Source: Erythrophleum ivorense (taxonomy: Eukaryota > Streptophyta > Magnoliopsida > Fabales > Fabaceae). Taken from it: a stretch of 64,000 nucleotides of DNA. Under the pieces are notes generated by a model. That model did no database searches. It worked only from the letters and a program-made list of their open reading frames with translations, and had not been told where the DNA came from. This document shows, piece after piece, positions 11,467-25,102 of this stretch; positions within the stretch are counted from its first letter, which is position 1, and each line of letters starts with the position of its first letter. Made by a program: the position numbers and the translations under genes. The stretch is taken from assembly GCA_026724425.1 (NCBI GenBank), contig JAIUCV010000391.1, positions 186,001-250,000 on the forward strand, in the 5' to 3' direction.

Positions 11467-12590
11467 TTCATGTTCGCCAAGGAACCCATTGTGAATGAAA
11501 AAGGGCCAATATAATGACAAAACTTGCTTTCAATTCATCCATTATGGCCTAAAGTGTCATATCCTCCTTTTACACCCCAATATTTATGTAGGTAGGCTTT
11601 TGGAGGTATTAGTTTTTCTTTGTTTCTGCTTGTAACCCAATTTACATACTTTAGAGGTGTCAGTCCCTTGTACTATACACCATCATTGCCACAATCTCCA
11701 TTATAGCTCTTGAGTCGTTCTTCACCTTGATGTCATTACATATGCCATATTGCTTTAGGATGTTCATGACACTTTTTTTTTTTTGTTTGCCTTTGGTGCC
11801 AACTATGGTAGTAGTTTTTTTAACATGGAAGATTGTTGAACCAATAATGACAAGCTTTCATCACACTACATTAGCCTATTCTACTTATTCAATTCTCTCA
11901 ATGGGACTTGAATTTTCCTTCAACTGGCAATTAAAACCACCCAGAAACAAGGAAAAGAAAAAGAAGAAGATTAGCTTGTGCTGCAGCAACTAAAGTGATT
12001 AAAAAAAAGGTCTCATTGTGACACTTAGAGTCATTATTTTGACTTATAAATATATATTTTTTCTTTTTTTCATTATGTCTATAAAATTTTTCTTTTACTT
12101 GTATGTAAAAATATTTAAAATCTTAAATAAAGTTATTAAGCAAAGCAAATTTTTTTTAAATATTGGGTTTATCATGGTATAGCACATACTGTGATAGGCC
12201 TACATATTTTAAAAAAAAAAAATTTGGGCTACTAGATAATGTAATAGCCCTAAAAACAATTTAAAAAAATTGAACTATCATGATAAACTGAATACTACAA
12301 CAAGCTAGAAAAAAAAAACTAAGCTATAACAATATGAGTCTCGATCCTTTACTTATCCTTTAGATGCGTAAAGCTTTTGGGCTGTCTAAATCAAATTTGG
12401 ATTACTCATATTTTATATTTTTCTTTTCTGTGTATTTTAACATTAATTATTATTTTTTAAGTTGGAAATTAAAAAATTATTTTTATTTTGTATTTTGCAT
12501 CCTCTATTAGATCATTGAAGATGAGGGAATGAGATTCAACGAATCCCAATAGCTCATCTCCCTTTTAATCATATATAATATATGCAAAGC
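11467..12590. other. Flanking DNA, no gene seen
   Basis: Right flank of the hAT insertion, becoming AT-rich. An open frame at 11727-11993 has a lysine-rich low-complexity end and no domain. It may include more of the decayed mobile-domain element, but no motif is clear. Confidence 0.45.
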
Positions 12591-12594
12591 AAGC

Positions 12595-14969
12595 CTTAAA
12601 AATGCATGCATGGACACAATCCAATTCATGAGCATTCAAGAAGCAAGCTTAGCATGTGAACAAGTCATATAAGACATTCAAGAGCTCACCAAGTGTTTGG
12701 ATTGGCTTCACATTTTCTCTTCATGGTTTTTGGACTTGCCTCACCCATTCTTTAAAAGCTTTAGACTCAAACATATTCTTAGAAGTCCACTTTGCTTTTG
12801 GGGGACTCTTTGTTATGTCTCAACCAAGTTCAAGGGTTCTTGGCTCATCCTTACCATGATGAAAAGTTCTTGGCATCTCCATACTCAAGCAAACTTAACA
12901 AACATCATACATTCATTTGAAAATATAACATGACATCATGAAATCATGGCATAAAAAATCATGCTAGCATACTTTTCACGGCTTGAACATACATATACAC
13001 ACATTTTAAGACAAGCTAAATATACATCCATGCATGAGAGAAGGTGAAGAGAGTTACCTTAGAAGCAATTACACACTTTTTCCTTAAGTCTTGAGTCCTC
13101 TCCCTTGACCTCACACTCCCAAGAAGATGGAGATAATTTCTCTTGGCCTAGGCACACCAAAAGAAACATGAATTATTCATGGAAACAAACCTTGACATTA
13201 TACACACTTTACATTATGCTACTTTAGTTTATGGCTCTATTATACTTCCATAAGGCACTTAATAAAGCAACTACAAAAATTTATAATCTTGGAACTACAA
13301 AAATTTATAATCTTAGCTCCCTTCTCTTTTTTAATTTATGATTCTTGACTCTATTTAAACCCCTTGAAGTCATCACACAATTATTTTAAGGAGCCTAACT
13401 AGGAGTTGCTTCATTATGCTACATTATGGAGTCTACACCTCTATCTCACTATCTATGGCTTTTGAATTTTTTCCGAGGGTTCCTCTCACCTTCTACCATC
13501 ATATGAAGTTCTACCAAGGCTAGAATAAATTAAAACACTCTCTAACCCCTCCATCTGTCCTAGGCTGATATTATGGAAGCATTTGAGATTCAAGGAGTTT
13601 TCAATTTTTTCTTAATGGGGGAGCCACTTGGGAGACTTTTTAAAGATCTTAGAAGCTCAATGGAACATTTAAATGACCAAGGAAATTCATAAATTAAATC
13701 AGTTTTTAGAATTCCTTCAAATGCACTACACTTTTTCAACTTAGATTTCATTAGTTTTTCTTGCAATTTCTTTGCTTTCTTGGATGGGAGATGCATGTGG
13801 GAAGCTCTCTAGGGGTCTTAGGAACTTATATAAACATTCACATAGACTTGGGAACTCGTAGATAAAATCAAATTTTTGGTTATGTTCACAAACCCCTAGC
13901 TTTTCTATCTTATAAATTCATGGTTTTTTTTTGTTCTCTTTGCATATTCTTGTTTCTCATGCTTGAATATTCTTGTCTCTATCTTGTTTTGGCTTGAATT
14001 CCTTCCCTTATCTAGTTTCTCTCTCTAGACCTAATATGGAAGCCATTGGAATTCAAAGAAAAATAAGTTTTTCTATTACACATCATACCTTATTTGAAAG
14101 CTTGTTAAACGGTGATTCTCTTGCTCTATTTGGTTGCTCAAAACCTCCACTTTTTCTCATGAGGTCAGCCACAAAATTTCTCCTTTTAAGAATCTAAAAC
14201 TATCAAGAGAAGGAGAATGAAGAGAGGAGAAAATTTTATAACTAACTTGTCGCAAAATTTCATGTATTTTCATATATTTTTGCCTTAGTTTTCTTTCTCT
14301 CTCTTCTCCCAATTTTCACACCATTGTTGGTCGGTTTCTGAGCTTAGGAGACATTCTTGGAAGGGTGGAGAAGCTGCCTAGTCATTTAAAAAGGTGGAGG
14401 ATGATTTTTATAACAATTTTCAAAATACCGATTATGTCCCTCTATTTTTGTTCTTTTGTTTGGGCTCGTTTTAGCTTCTTTTTTAGAACCATTTTTTCCT
14501 ATCATAAAATTTAAATTCTCTAATTTATAAAATACCTTTGAAATCACTCAATTTGGATTTGAAATCATTCTGAATCGTTCGGCCAAAGTTTCAATCAACT
14601 GACGACCGAAATTGCTCATCGGAGGGATTTCAACTGTTCTAGGGGTTCCCATGGTATTCAGGGCCTCTGAGAACCCTGGAAAGCTCAAATTTTTCATTTA
14701 AAAAGCCCTCCTGTGATTTTTTCAAAAAGTGTATATATTTACGAAAATGTCACTAGCTTTTCGGCAAATTTTTTGAATCACTTTGGCCTTGATTTCTAGG
14801 CAACTGAAAGCTCAAATCCTCGTTTTTCATTATTTAGAATTTTATCATAATTTTATTTGGCCCAAATTCCTTTTATTTCAGGGACTTTTTTTGTATCTGG
14901 CCCATTTCTAACGTTTACGAAAAAATCGAACATCGCGTTCCTCACGTTTACAGAGAGGTGGATGTTACA
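12595..14969 (-). repeat. Putative LTR or LTR fragment (Gypsy-like), left end uncertain
   Basis: Read on the minus strand from 14969, the sequence starts TGTAACATCC followed by text typical of long plant Gypsy-type LTRs (CGTAAACGTTAGAAATGGGCC, with AACGCG nearby). The segment to about 12595 is non-coding and moderately repetitive. It contains a diverged internal duplication (about 13600-13710 against 13770-13890). No matching left end ending in CA, and no 5-bp duplication, could be fixed, so the span and the LTR call are tentative. It may be a solo or truncated LTR. Confidence 0.35.
13269..13314 (+). repeat. Two-copy 22-bp tandem repeat
   Basis: The 22-base unit starting AACTACAAAAATTTATAATC occurs twice with two bases between the copies. 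A recent local duplication inside the LTR-like region. Confidence 0.8.
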
Positions 14970-17900
14970 TTGATATGCTTAATATTATGACAATTCCTAA
15001 AAATAGATTTTTGACTGACGAGGACTAATAAATTTTATGACAAAGCATCTATAGGTTTTGTTTTGTCTTGTTTTGTTTTGTTTTGTTTTTTACTATTTTT
15101 GTTTGGTTTAATATGTTGTTCAAAAGGCCAAATAGGGTGAGTCTTACATTTGGCCCACTCATTGTGTAAGTGTAATTATTTTAACATACTTTTAAGTAAA
15201 TTATTATTTCCTCCTTCAATGAGTTTATTACACTACTCACCATTCTATTATGACCTGTTTAATACACAAAAAATGCATTAATAAAAATAAAAAATGAACG
15301 TTGAATGAGATAGAAAAGAAATAATTCTATCATATATATATATATGTTTAGATAATTACAGAGTTTTGCTACTACAAGTCTTACATGTTCAGTAATTTAA
15401 CATGAACACCCATATGCCTATGCTAATGTAACATAATTTTTTCTATAAACACCCATATGCTTATAGTAACTATAAGTCCTACATGTACTCCCTTGTTGTA
15501 CGATCATAAGGGGCAACATGGACATTTTGTGAATTTGGCTCTAAAAATTCTCCTCTTCCTTCTCAACATTGGAGAAAATATCATGAAAGACAAGTTTCCC
15601 TTTCTCTTAAACTTTTTACTTACCAAACACGGCTGGATGATAGATTCTATTTGATTTTCCCTTTTTATTATTTTGCCAAACAAGTTGTTATAAAAAGAGT
15701 ACATATCCCTGTTTTAAAACCAAAAGATAAGATATAATTAAATTTATTTTAATCAAAATATTCTCCCATATATATATATAATTTTTTTATTAAAAATGCA
15801 TCTTATTAAAAAATTTATTTCTTAATTTTTTTTCTATGAAAGTGTTTCTCAAAACTCTTATTTTAATGATATTTATTTTATGTCAAAAATAATAAAATTA
15901 ATGTATTCTATTTTTATTAAATTTTATCATAGTGTTTATGTTGATTAAATATACATTCAACATATATATTTTAAAGTTGAGCTTACTTTTTAACTTCATA
16001 AAAAAACCATGTATTTTATTTTCCATAATGGAGAGAAAAAAGGTACATGAAATGAGATATAATGAGAGAGTATGAATTTTAACCAAAATGCAATGAAAAA
16101 TAAAGACGAAAACCTAAATACAATAATATAAAAATTATTGCCTCCAAATGTAATATTTCTTCTGAATTCAATGGCACAAAGCAATCAAGTTTCAAAAAAA
16201 GAAAAGTTTTAAAATATGTAATGCTTGGACGTCATTCAAATGTTACATATTTTGTAGGCTGTCTAATATAAATAGATAAGATAATTTTAGTTAAAAAAAA
16301 AATTTGAACTTGGCATAGCTATCAATGTCTTTTTTCTTTTGAAATTCAATGATTTTTCTCCCAAAAAAAAAATTGAATCCTCATGCCACCGAGTTTAGAA
16401 GAAATAGTATATTTAGGGGCCATACTTTTTGTACTATTGTATCTAAGTTTTTATTTTTTTTAATTACATTTTACTAAAGGAACCTGAGAGAGTAATTATG
16501 CTCATAAGTTCTACAATTTAAATGAATAGTAATGATTGGTGATGTGTTTGCCTCTTAAACGTTGGAGACTTTTTTTTTGGCTACTTATACATTGGAGACT
16601 TGACAAAAGCTCCTCCAAACATTGTCTTGAAAGGAGATTTTTCACAAGTAGAGGACCCTATGTTTTGTTAACTTTGCAAGTTTAATACAAATGAAAAGCT
16701 ATCCGATCTAGGAACTTAACACTAACCATTTTTCTTAGTGAAATGACTAGTGAGCATAATTTTTTTTTTAAAAAAACATGTATTTACTTATCCTTAAAAA
16801 ATATATACCTCTACAATTTAGTCATGTATCTTATTAGTTAACCATGTATCTTTTAAGAACAAAAAATACATATTCTTTTGGGGGGGTTCAAAATTGAACT
16901 AATGAATCAAATATAAAAGTCATCAACTTTTATAGTATAATATTAATTCATTATTAATGATCAAGTTGCTTTGAAGTTTAATATAATGAACTATACAAAA
17001 AAGCTCAAGTGAAGTTAGATAGATTTATAATTATTAATTTTTGATATATTTATTTATTACTTATTAAAATTTAGAATTCACATTAATTAGCTATGGAATA
17101 ATTAGGTCCAAATTTTATTGGTGTGCTATTAATTAAATAATTTTGTATTTAATTGATAATGCAAGTACTTGTATGTATATTTGAAAATAAATATTTTTTA
17201 AAAATTAAATCACTTGAAAAAAAAACTATGGACCTAATTGACTATAACCTAGAATTGAATAGCTCTTTTATTTTGTAAAACCAATTTACTTGATTTGGTT
17301 TGATTTTGGTTCAAAACTAAACATGAATTGAGCCTTTGAATACCTTTAATCTCTTCAACTTTTATTTTTTAAAAAATTCAAACTATAATTTTTAGCGTGT
17401 TAGGTCTCCAAAACGACATTGCTTAGTGTTTTTTTTTAGGTCAGATGACCAAATCGTGACAGCTACACCCATTGTTCTTACTTCCATGTTGCAGCATCCT
17501 TCATAAAGCAAAATGCTACTTCAATCATGGCCTAAAGTTGCAGAGAAAGTAAGAGAGAGAGAATGGGTAAAAAGAGACCAAGGGACACACAAAAAAAATT
17601 CTCCAAGAATTTTCAATTGTAGCACCATTATATGAATTTGGACTTTATTTTTTTTAAAAAATTATATTCTTCAATCTACAGTTTTAATACTTAAACTTCT
17701 AAACTTTTAAACCTAACATTTTATCCCTAATAGTATGTTTGCCAAGAGGGATGAAAGAAGAGATAAAAGAGAAAATAAAGAAGGAACAGAATTTTCTTTT
17801 ATTTTGTGCTTGAAATAAAACAATAAAAGAAAGGAGTGACATGGGTTGAATATCCATGAACCCCACTAACAACAATACAACAGAGGCCCATGCCGAGTAT

Positions 17901-18149
17901 GATATTGGGCTAGAAGAGTACCCAAGCACACGTGAGTAAGAGGGTCAGATATCCACCATTTTGGGCTAAGGATTTTATTACTTATGGAAAATAGAGATAT
18001 GCAATTTTGTTTTTGTTAGGGGGGGTCATGTGTCTTTGCTAGTTGCCAATAATGATGAGAGAATAATTTGGAAAGGTCTAAGTAAGAGGCATAGCTAAGT
18101 AGGGGCCCATTTGTTTTTTTTAACAATTTTTTTTAAATGTCCTTCCTTG
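14970..18149. other. AT-rich intergenic DNA, no gene seen
   Basis: Holds a (TTTTG)n tract at about 15056-15088, a short (TA)n tract near 15333-15345, and many A/T runs. None of the open frames (for example 15457-15654 or 17699-17929) shows a domain or start context that supports a gene. Confidence 0.55.
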
Positions 18150-18157
18150 GTCACGAT

Positions 18158-21100
18158 TAGACCTAATCACAGGCCAAGCTTAGATCAAAATAAGCTGGGC
18201 CTATAAAAAAATAAGTTGAAAAATATGAGCTTAAGCCCAGGCCCAAGCTTGGTACTGTGCATGAATTTTGAGCTCGGGCCCAAGCTAAAAAAAAGGCTAA
18301 GCCCAGCCTGCGATTTTAAAAGAATAGTGACTGCAATTCTACAAATGATACAATTGCTTTGCCTTAAAGTGTAACACTAATACAAGGACAGCAAAGCACA
18401 CTTTATAATGCACTAAACATACTTGGAATTCTGACTAAATCATTAATAATGCATAGAAGACAAGCAAAATTAGCACATCAACAATATTAAAAGATTAAAT
18501 TAAGGCATACACAATGTTATATCTTTCCTCTAGTTGTTCATAGCTCACAAAATCACTCTTCCTTCTTATTTTCTTATGACTAATGCTTCATACATAATCA
18601 TGGCAAGACACTTAAATAGTCACCCTAAAAGGGGAAAAAATCTGTATTGGAACTATAAAGAGTATTGGTAGTGTTCCACCATTAAGCCCCCATCATTCTT
18701 CATTCTTCATAATCAGAACTAGTGTATCCTCTAGTAGAATTATCCATCTTAATCTTTCCTTCTGCCTCTTGTGATACTGTTAATGAAGGTTATTCTTCTA
18801 CCTTCTTTGAAGACTATAGCCCATTGTCTTTCATTTTTTCACTCTCAGACTCACAATTTGTTACATTAGCATCACTAAACTTGAGTTAAATGATTACCAT
18901 CAAATGGGCTACAAAGGATAAATACTATGAAATATGAACACCAGTACACCACTAGAACCAGAACAATGAGAAATAAATATAGGGGTAATGAAGGGGGAAG
19001 GGGCAAAAGAGTAAGTAGAGATGGACAAACCATTAGCACCAACAAATAATAATAATAATTCAGAAACAACTAATTCTAAACCAAGCATATAGAATCTTTT
19101 TTGCAAAACAATAATGTAGCCTTAAGGATTTGAACAGTGACAAGCAAAAATACAGGCCTCCAAATAGTTAAGAAATTACACTTGTATGTAAAATTATTAA
19201 GGTATGTCTTTAATTTATCAAGATGACTACATGATTATATGCTAATCATTGTTCTCTTTCAAGACCACAATAGAATGTTATAAAATTATATAATGAATTC
19301 CAATATGAACGGACATAAGCTTTCATCAACAGAGTATGAGACACGATTTCCAAGAAAAGGAAAATGAAATCGATCAAACTAAACTCCATCAGAACTTGCT
19401 TTAGAAACATGTAATAAAAACATACCTGAATCCCAAGATCATCGTCATTGAATCTGGAACTTTCCATATAACACACAGCAAATTCTATCGATTGTTGCAC
19501 AATTGCAACAAGTATTGCTTCCGCTTGCTCCACTATTCATGCAATAATGACAACACAGCAGAAATTAAGATAGATGAAAACTCAATTTGCTTTTCTAACA
19601 TTTTGAAAAATATACTTCAGGCAAAATAGTTCTAATTGCTTTACTTCCAACTAAGAAAACCTTTCCATCATACCAATAACACGTCAAAACTATAGGGAAA
19701 AATTCAAAAGTGAAAGGAAGGACCATAGTAGTTACATCAAATTTTCATCATCTACTAGACATGTATTAAACCTCTCAGTTCTAGAACCAAAACCCAACTG
19801 CTAGCTAAGTATGTAATATCAAAAAGAAAACGTAGAAAAATAGCAACAAAAAGAAAATTTCTACCAAACTAAAAAGAAATGATTAATAAAGTACCTCACA
19901 AAGATTGATGCAATAAACTTAGCCTTTCCCTTTCTCGTAATAATAAACTAAAAATTCACCACCTCCATGTTCCTAATAGGTGATCCATGCAATAAAGTTG
20001 ATAAAGTAAAATGACCAAAAATTGTAAGAATATGGATTTGAGTCTTGCATTCTTATATCCCTAAATAGAAATTCAATCCTAAAACTCCTTTTGCCTTCAT
20101 CAAGGAGTAATATAGGAATACTAAAAAAAAACAACCAAGTTTCAATCTTTACCCATTTGACCATTGAAGTCATATGATTGTACAATCCAACACAATAATA
20201 AAAATTAAGTCATACATAAAGTCTTGAAAATAAAATACACTTTACACAATACATAACAATGACAAACCATAAATTTTCTCATTAACACAACCTTAAAAAT
20301 TAATCACACATGCAACATAAAGTATCCAATGTCCAGTCTCCAATCTTCAAATCTTAACCATCCTTGCAAAGTTGAAGACCTTCATAAAGTAACACAAAAA
20401 AAATTATTTCCTTTATCATTAATACAACAATAAAGAAAACTCTTGTAATGCTAAAAAACTTGCAAATTTAGAAAAACGTCCTTCGAAGTAGATGTAGGCC
20501 ACCTTCATCATCTGAAGAGGTTGCATCATCTAATTGAGGCTATCCTAAAGTGCTATAATGATAGAGACTTAATTTACAAAAATGAACATTAGTAAATTCA
20601 AAAGATATTATCAAAATATTCAATGAAAAAAAAAATGTACCCCATGTAAAGCCCTTTGCACGATGCCAATCCTCTAAACATACTAGGGCTTCAATAGTCT
20701 TCTTACTCAATGAGCTCCTCCAGGGATTAATTACCTTCTTTTTAATACTAAAAGTTAATTCAGAAGTCACAGTAGATATTGGAATAGCCAAAATATCTTG
20801 AGCTATTGTTGCAAGCCTAGGAAACCACACTGCATGTGATTTCTAATAATCTAAAATATTAATGTCTGTATCCATTTCCTTGCTTGTGTTTGTCTTTTAG
20901 ACAACTTGAATTGAGTAAAATTATCAAATTCATCAATATCAACACTTGATTTTAAGTTAGTATTTCCAAAAGTTCGCACACTTGATGGATGCACATGATT
21001 ACTTTCTTTGTAGTGCTCAAATATTGCATGAAGTGTATTGACAATCTTATTCACATGCTCATCAACATTGTTAAAAAGTTTTATGGAAAATGTATTCCAC

Positions 21101-24100
21101 AAAAATCAACTTTTCCCTTGGATCTAATACAATAACACAAGCAAGTAACAAATTATATTCATCCTAATATTTTTGAAATTTTACAACCATATCTGAAATC
21201 ATATCTGCTATGAAATCAGGGGAATTTTTATAAGCTTCAAACAAAAATAAATGAATCTTACACACTTCTCTGAAAATATATGTTAGAGGTTAGATTCTTG
21301 GTGGACAAAAACATAAGAGTAGCATCATAAAATGGCTTCAAAAACTTATGGAGTGATTTTATCTTATCCCACTCTTCATTAGATAGTATAAATATTTCAA
21401 AACTATGATCCCTTTCCCCCTAATGTTGGAACACTTGCTGATAATAAATGGCATGTTCAAGCATTACAAATGTAGAATTCCACCTCACACACATATCATT
21501 TCTCAATTTCCTAGTTGTAACCAAGCTAAAATTATTCTCAGCCATGTCATAAAATTTCTTTCTTTTAGGAGCTGACTTTTTAATAAATTTCACCCTTTCA
21601 CGAATCTTGACAATAACATTATCCACCTTTTTTATACCAGCTTGTACAATCAAATTCAAAATATGACAAGAACATCAAATTTGAAAAAAGATGCCATCAC
21701 ATACCAAATTTCTAGAAATAGAAGGCCTCATTTTCAAATAAGTAGCCATTACATCATTATAACTAGTATTGTCTAATGTAATGCTACCTATTTTCTCATC
21801 AATTTTTCATGTAGACAAGCAAGATGCTATCTCATCAGCTAAAGAAATGCCAGTAAAAGGTAGTGATATAGCTTGGAAAAAAATAATTTTTTTTTGTAGT
21901 TTCCAATTTACATCAATCCAATGAGCTGTTATACATATCTATTCATCATCTGTGTGTTCAGCTCTCCAATTATCAGAAGTTAAGACAATCTTACTTGGTG
22001 CTTTTGCCAATTCTTTCATTGCAAATGCTTGTTCATTTGAATGAATGATCATTACATCTTTCTTAATTGTATACTTACTTATTGTCTTACTTTTTGGTGT
22101 AAGGGCTTGCAACATTTATCTAAAAGCAGGTAACTCAACAATACTAAAAGGAAGCTTAGCACAGATAAGAAAATTTGCAATTGCCCTTCGATTTTTATCC
22201 CAATCAAAAGTGAATGATGTTAAAGATGTTGCTCCATTAGTTTTAGTTGAAGTACCCAACCTACTATACTTCCTAATATTTGGTATTACATGCTTCTTGT
22301 AAACAGCCAAATGACGAATTAAATGTGAAGTACCTTTGTGTGATTCTTCCATAAAAAGTTTTTTACATTGGTTGCATTGAGCATTTTCATCCTCCAACTT
22401 TGTCATTTGCAACCACACTTTAGAAGTCAACTTTTTTTCTTCTTAACTTGATCACATTCAAGAGAATTTTCATTGCCATCGTCTAAGTTTTACATAGCTA
22501 ATTGTTCTATTGGGGCATTGTTAGCATTACTTGCTTTTGTATGTAGGGTATCATCAGCATTACTTGCTGTATTCCTTTTACACTTTTGAACTTCAAAAAG
22601 TTACCAGGAAGCGAAACAAACTCATAAAATGCCCTAAAACAAATAGTAATTAACATTAAACACTATAATTGTTAAGATAAACTAAATAATTCTCAACTAG
22701 ACAATTCATTGAATACATGGTAGGCATCTAACAATCAACATAAATTTTTCAAAAGGGCTCAAATTAACAAAAAAGATAACTACTTAACACAAATGTGAAG
22801 CTTTAAATCAAAATCAAATCCTATTGAGTTTTTGAAAGAAAAGGAATATCATTTTTTTAGAAATATCCTTTTGATTCAATTCTCTATGTGGTTTGTTAGT
22901 AAATATACCTACAAGAATGCAATTCAACTCAAGTCAAGAACAATTTGTTTGGGTATAATATAGAATGTAGGAATCGAAGTTTGGAGTTTACTGGAGAAAG
23001 ATTACACTAGAATGGCAAAGGGCAAGCCTAACTTTTTCATTATATATGTAATCCATCATGACAACTAACAAGTTCATTGTCTTAATTTCTTCAAATAGAG
23101 AGAAGGTCTTAAATGGTTCCAAATGCTAAGGAAAAGTGAAAAATCCCATCTACATATATAGTTTTACTATTGGTTTTTCTTGAAGTCTATTTTGATTTCA
23201 TGAAGAGTTTTGTTTACTTTGATTTTTCCTTTTTTTTTAAATTACTAGGGAGGGAACTAAAAAGGTATAGCAAGATCCAAGATTTCAAACTAAAACTTGG
23301 TGCACTGACACTAAAAATAAGGATGAGCAAGACAGATTCTAACTTTGGAGCACAACAACTGAACACTTTTATTGAAAGGAAATGCTTCCATTTAGTCACT
23401 CACTTTCTATCATGTTTAATTTCAATCATTCTTAACCTTACACCTTTATGGTAGAAAGCAAAAGTGCTAGGAAAGACAGTAGGCAACATGTATAACCAGT
23501 AGTTTAGGTAGAACAATGAAGAGTGAAATTAGAGAGAAAAAGGGAGGGAAGTATACCTTGCCGTGGATGGTGGTAGCAGCTGGTGAAATACTGACCGAGG
23601 AGGTGGACTTGCTGGTGGCTGTTACGAGTGAGAAACTGCAGGCCCACCGCAATGTGTATGTGCGAGTGTGTGACTATCTACTCTGCTGTGTTCATGTTTG
23701 TGTTTAGCGACAATAGAAGCAGAATGAAATTATGAAAGGAAGGAGGCTATGTTCATGTAATTATGCTCACAACTCGACAAACCAGGAAGGCTAGGGCAGA
23801 AAAAGAAAAGGGTGCATGTCACAAACTCATAGTCACAGAGAGAGTGGAGAGCAGAGAGTGGATGGAGAAAGATTAGGGCAGAGTGGAGAGTGGAGACTGG
23901 AGAGTAGAAGGTGTCTTGTGTGTGCATGGTGCAACATGGATATTGAGGCTTAGGCTTGGATAATTAAATGAAACTTAAAAGAAGAGCCCAACTTGTTTGA
24001 AGCCCAGTAATCCAATACATCACTACGTCTCAGCCTCCCAGTATATCGAGCTTAAGTCCAGTACATCATTTCATTAAAAAACAACAACAACAAAAATTCA

Positions 24101-24260
24101 GGTCGAGCTTCAAAAAAAGCTCGAGCCTAGCCCATTTTTTAGCGTACTTTTTGAATTCAGGCTTTTTCTTTTTCGAGTTTTTTTATGCCGAGCTCATATC
24201 CATTTTTTTTTTACCAGGCTTATCAGGTCAGGCCGGCTTCTTGACCCATGATTAAGTCTA
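18158..24260 (-). mobile_element. hAT transposon, 6.1 kb, with target-site duplication
   Basis: The left end reads TAGACCTAATCACAGGCCAA. The right end, reverse-complemented, reads TAGACTTAATCATGGGTCAA, so the ends are imperfect terminal inverted repeats (17 of the first 20 match). The flanks are GTCACGAT (18150-18157) and ATCACGAT (24261-24268), an 8-bp duplication with one mismatch, as expected for hAT. Both subterminal zones carry repeated GCCCAGGCCC / AGCTCGGGCCC-type words. The element encodes a decayed hAT transposase on the minus strand (about 22600 down to 20630). A GC-richer stretch at 23560-23650, ending in a good minus-strand donor (CAAG|GTATAC), may be its first, untranslated or short exon. 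Confidence 0.75.
20630..22600 (-). pseudogene. hAT transposase, BED zinc finger / RICESLEEPER type, decayed
   Basis: Transposase of the hAT superfamily, broken by several stops and frame changes. From the N-terminal side (high coordinates) there is a BED-type zinc finger (22430-22310: SKVWLQMTKLE, CNQCKKLF, then HLIRHL, giving the C2H2-like ligands). Next come core motifs LTSDNW (near 21980) and GSITLDNTSYNDV (about 21790-21750), which carry two of the catalytic Asp residues. Then follow RWNSTFVMLEHAI (about 21485-21447) and the C-terminal hAT dimerisation region (20830-20640: ILAIPISTVTSE, WRSSLSKKTIEALVCLEDW). Domain order and content match intact plant RICESLEEPER-like transposases. Stops lie between all these blocks, so no functional protein is expected. 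Confidence 0.8.
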
Positions 24261-24474
24261 ATCACGATTGATTCAAGGAGCAATGGAAAGGTAAGGAAGG
24301 AAGGGAGTGGAAGAATCTATTGTTGGACCCATTGTTTAAATTGCTAAAACTCTCTTCCCCCCTCCTAATTTTTTTTCATAATTTAATTATAAATAAGTAA
24401 TGAAAAATAAAAAAATTAAGATAAATAAAATACATATTTATATCAACACAAACTAATAGAGCAATCTATTATCT

Positions 24475-24516
24475 TATATATATATATATATATTCTTTAT
24501 ATATATATATATATAA
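24475..24516. repeat. (AT)n microsatellite, interrupted
   Basis: Two (TA)n blocks separated by a short TTCTT interruption. Located just right of the hAT element. Confidence 0.9.
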
Positions 24517-25007
24517 CCAAATAAGGAAAGAAAATTGTTTCTTTATTTCTTTCTTATTATATTAATCAAAATAAAGGATAGTCTATTTATTTTCTCTCTC
24601 ATGTTCTTTCCTTTTTTGCCACAATTTCATTTCTTTTCTTTCCTAATCCTTTCTAGCCATAAAGTATCACAAGAAATAAAAAATGGCACGTATCAATTTA
24701 ATGTTTAAAAGTCACTTGATTTTGAAAAAAATACATGTCAATACAACGGAAAAGACTTTGAAAAATTATGGAGATACTAAGTCCCAAGTGACAAATTGTT
24801 AGCACTAAACAGTAATTTTAATTGATATGTAATACTTTCACTTTTATGATAATTTAGGGAGCAAAGTCTTGTATTTTAAAACTCAAGTATCAAAATTATA
24901 ATAAGACTATAGTTGAAGGGTTATATGTAATTTTCAAAAAAAAAAGGGAAAATTTCGAAATTTGGATAAAGAAACTTGCGCGGGCTTCTGAAGTAACTTA
25001 AACCCCA

Positions 25008-25026
25008 AAACCCTAATTGCTGGGCT
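25008..25026 (+). promoter_or_regulatory. Telo-box plus site-II-like motif upstream of CPN10
   Basis: AAACCCTAA (25008-25016) is a telo-box and TGGGCT (25021-25026) is a site-II (TGGGCY) element. The two together are common in promoters and leaders of plant housekeeping and nuclear-encoded mitochondrial genes, which fits the CPN10 gene starting 77 bases downstream. A second GGGCTT lies at 24982. The transcription start itself is not visible. Confidence 0.55.
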
Positions 25027-25102
25027 TCACATCTTCACGAACACAACCATCTGCACTTGGCTTCGTTCCCACTTCACTGTTCTGTGTTACCTTCAAGTCC
25101 AA

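Noticed and set aside
23516..23707. Plus-strand open frame starting MKSEIREKKGG
   Set aside because: It is antisense to the hAT transposase unit and has no domain; the minus-strand donor in the same stretch is a better explanation.
24475..24516. Possible CRISPR-like or origin-like palindromic repeat
   Set aside because: It is a plain (TA)n microsatellite with no spacers; the window is plant nuclear DNA.
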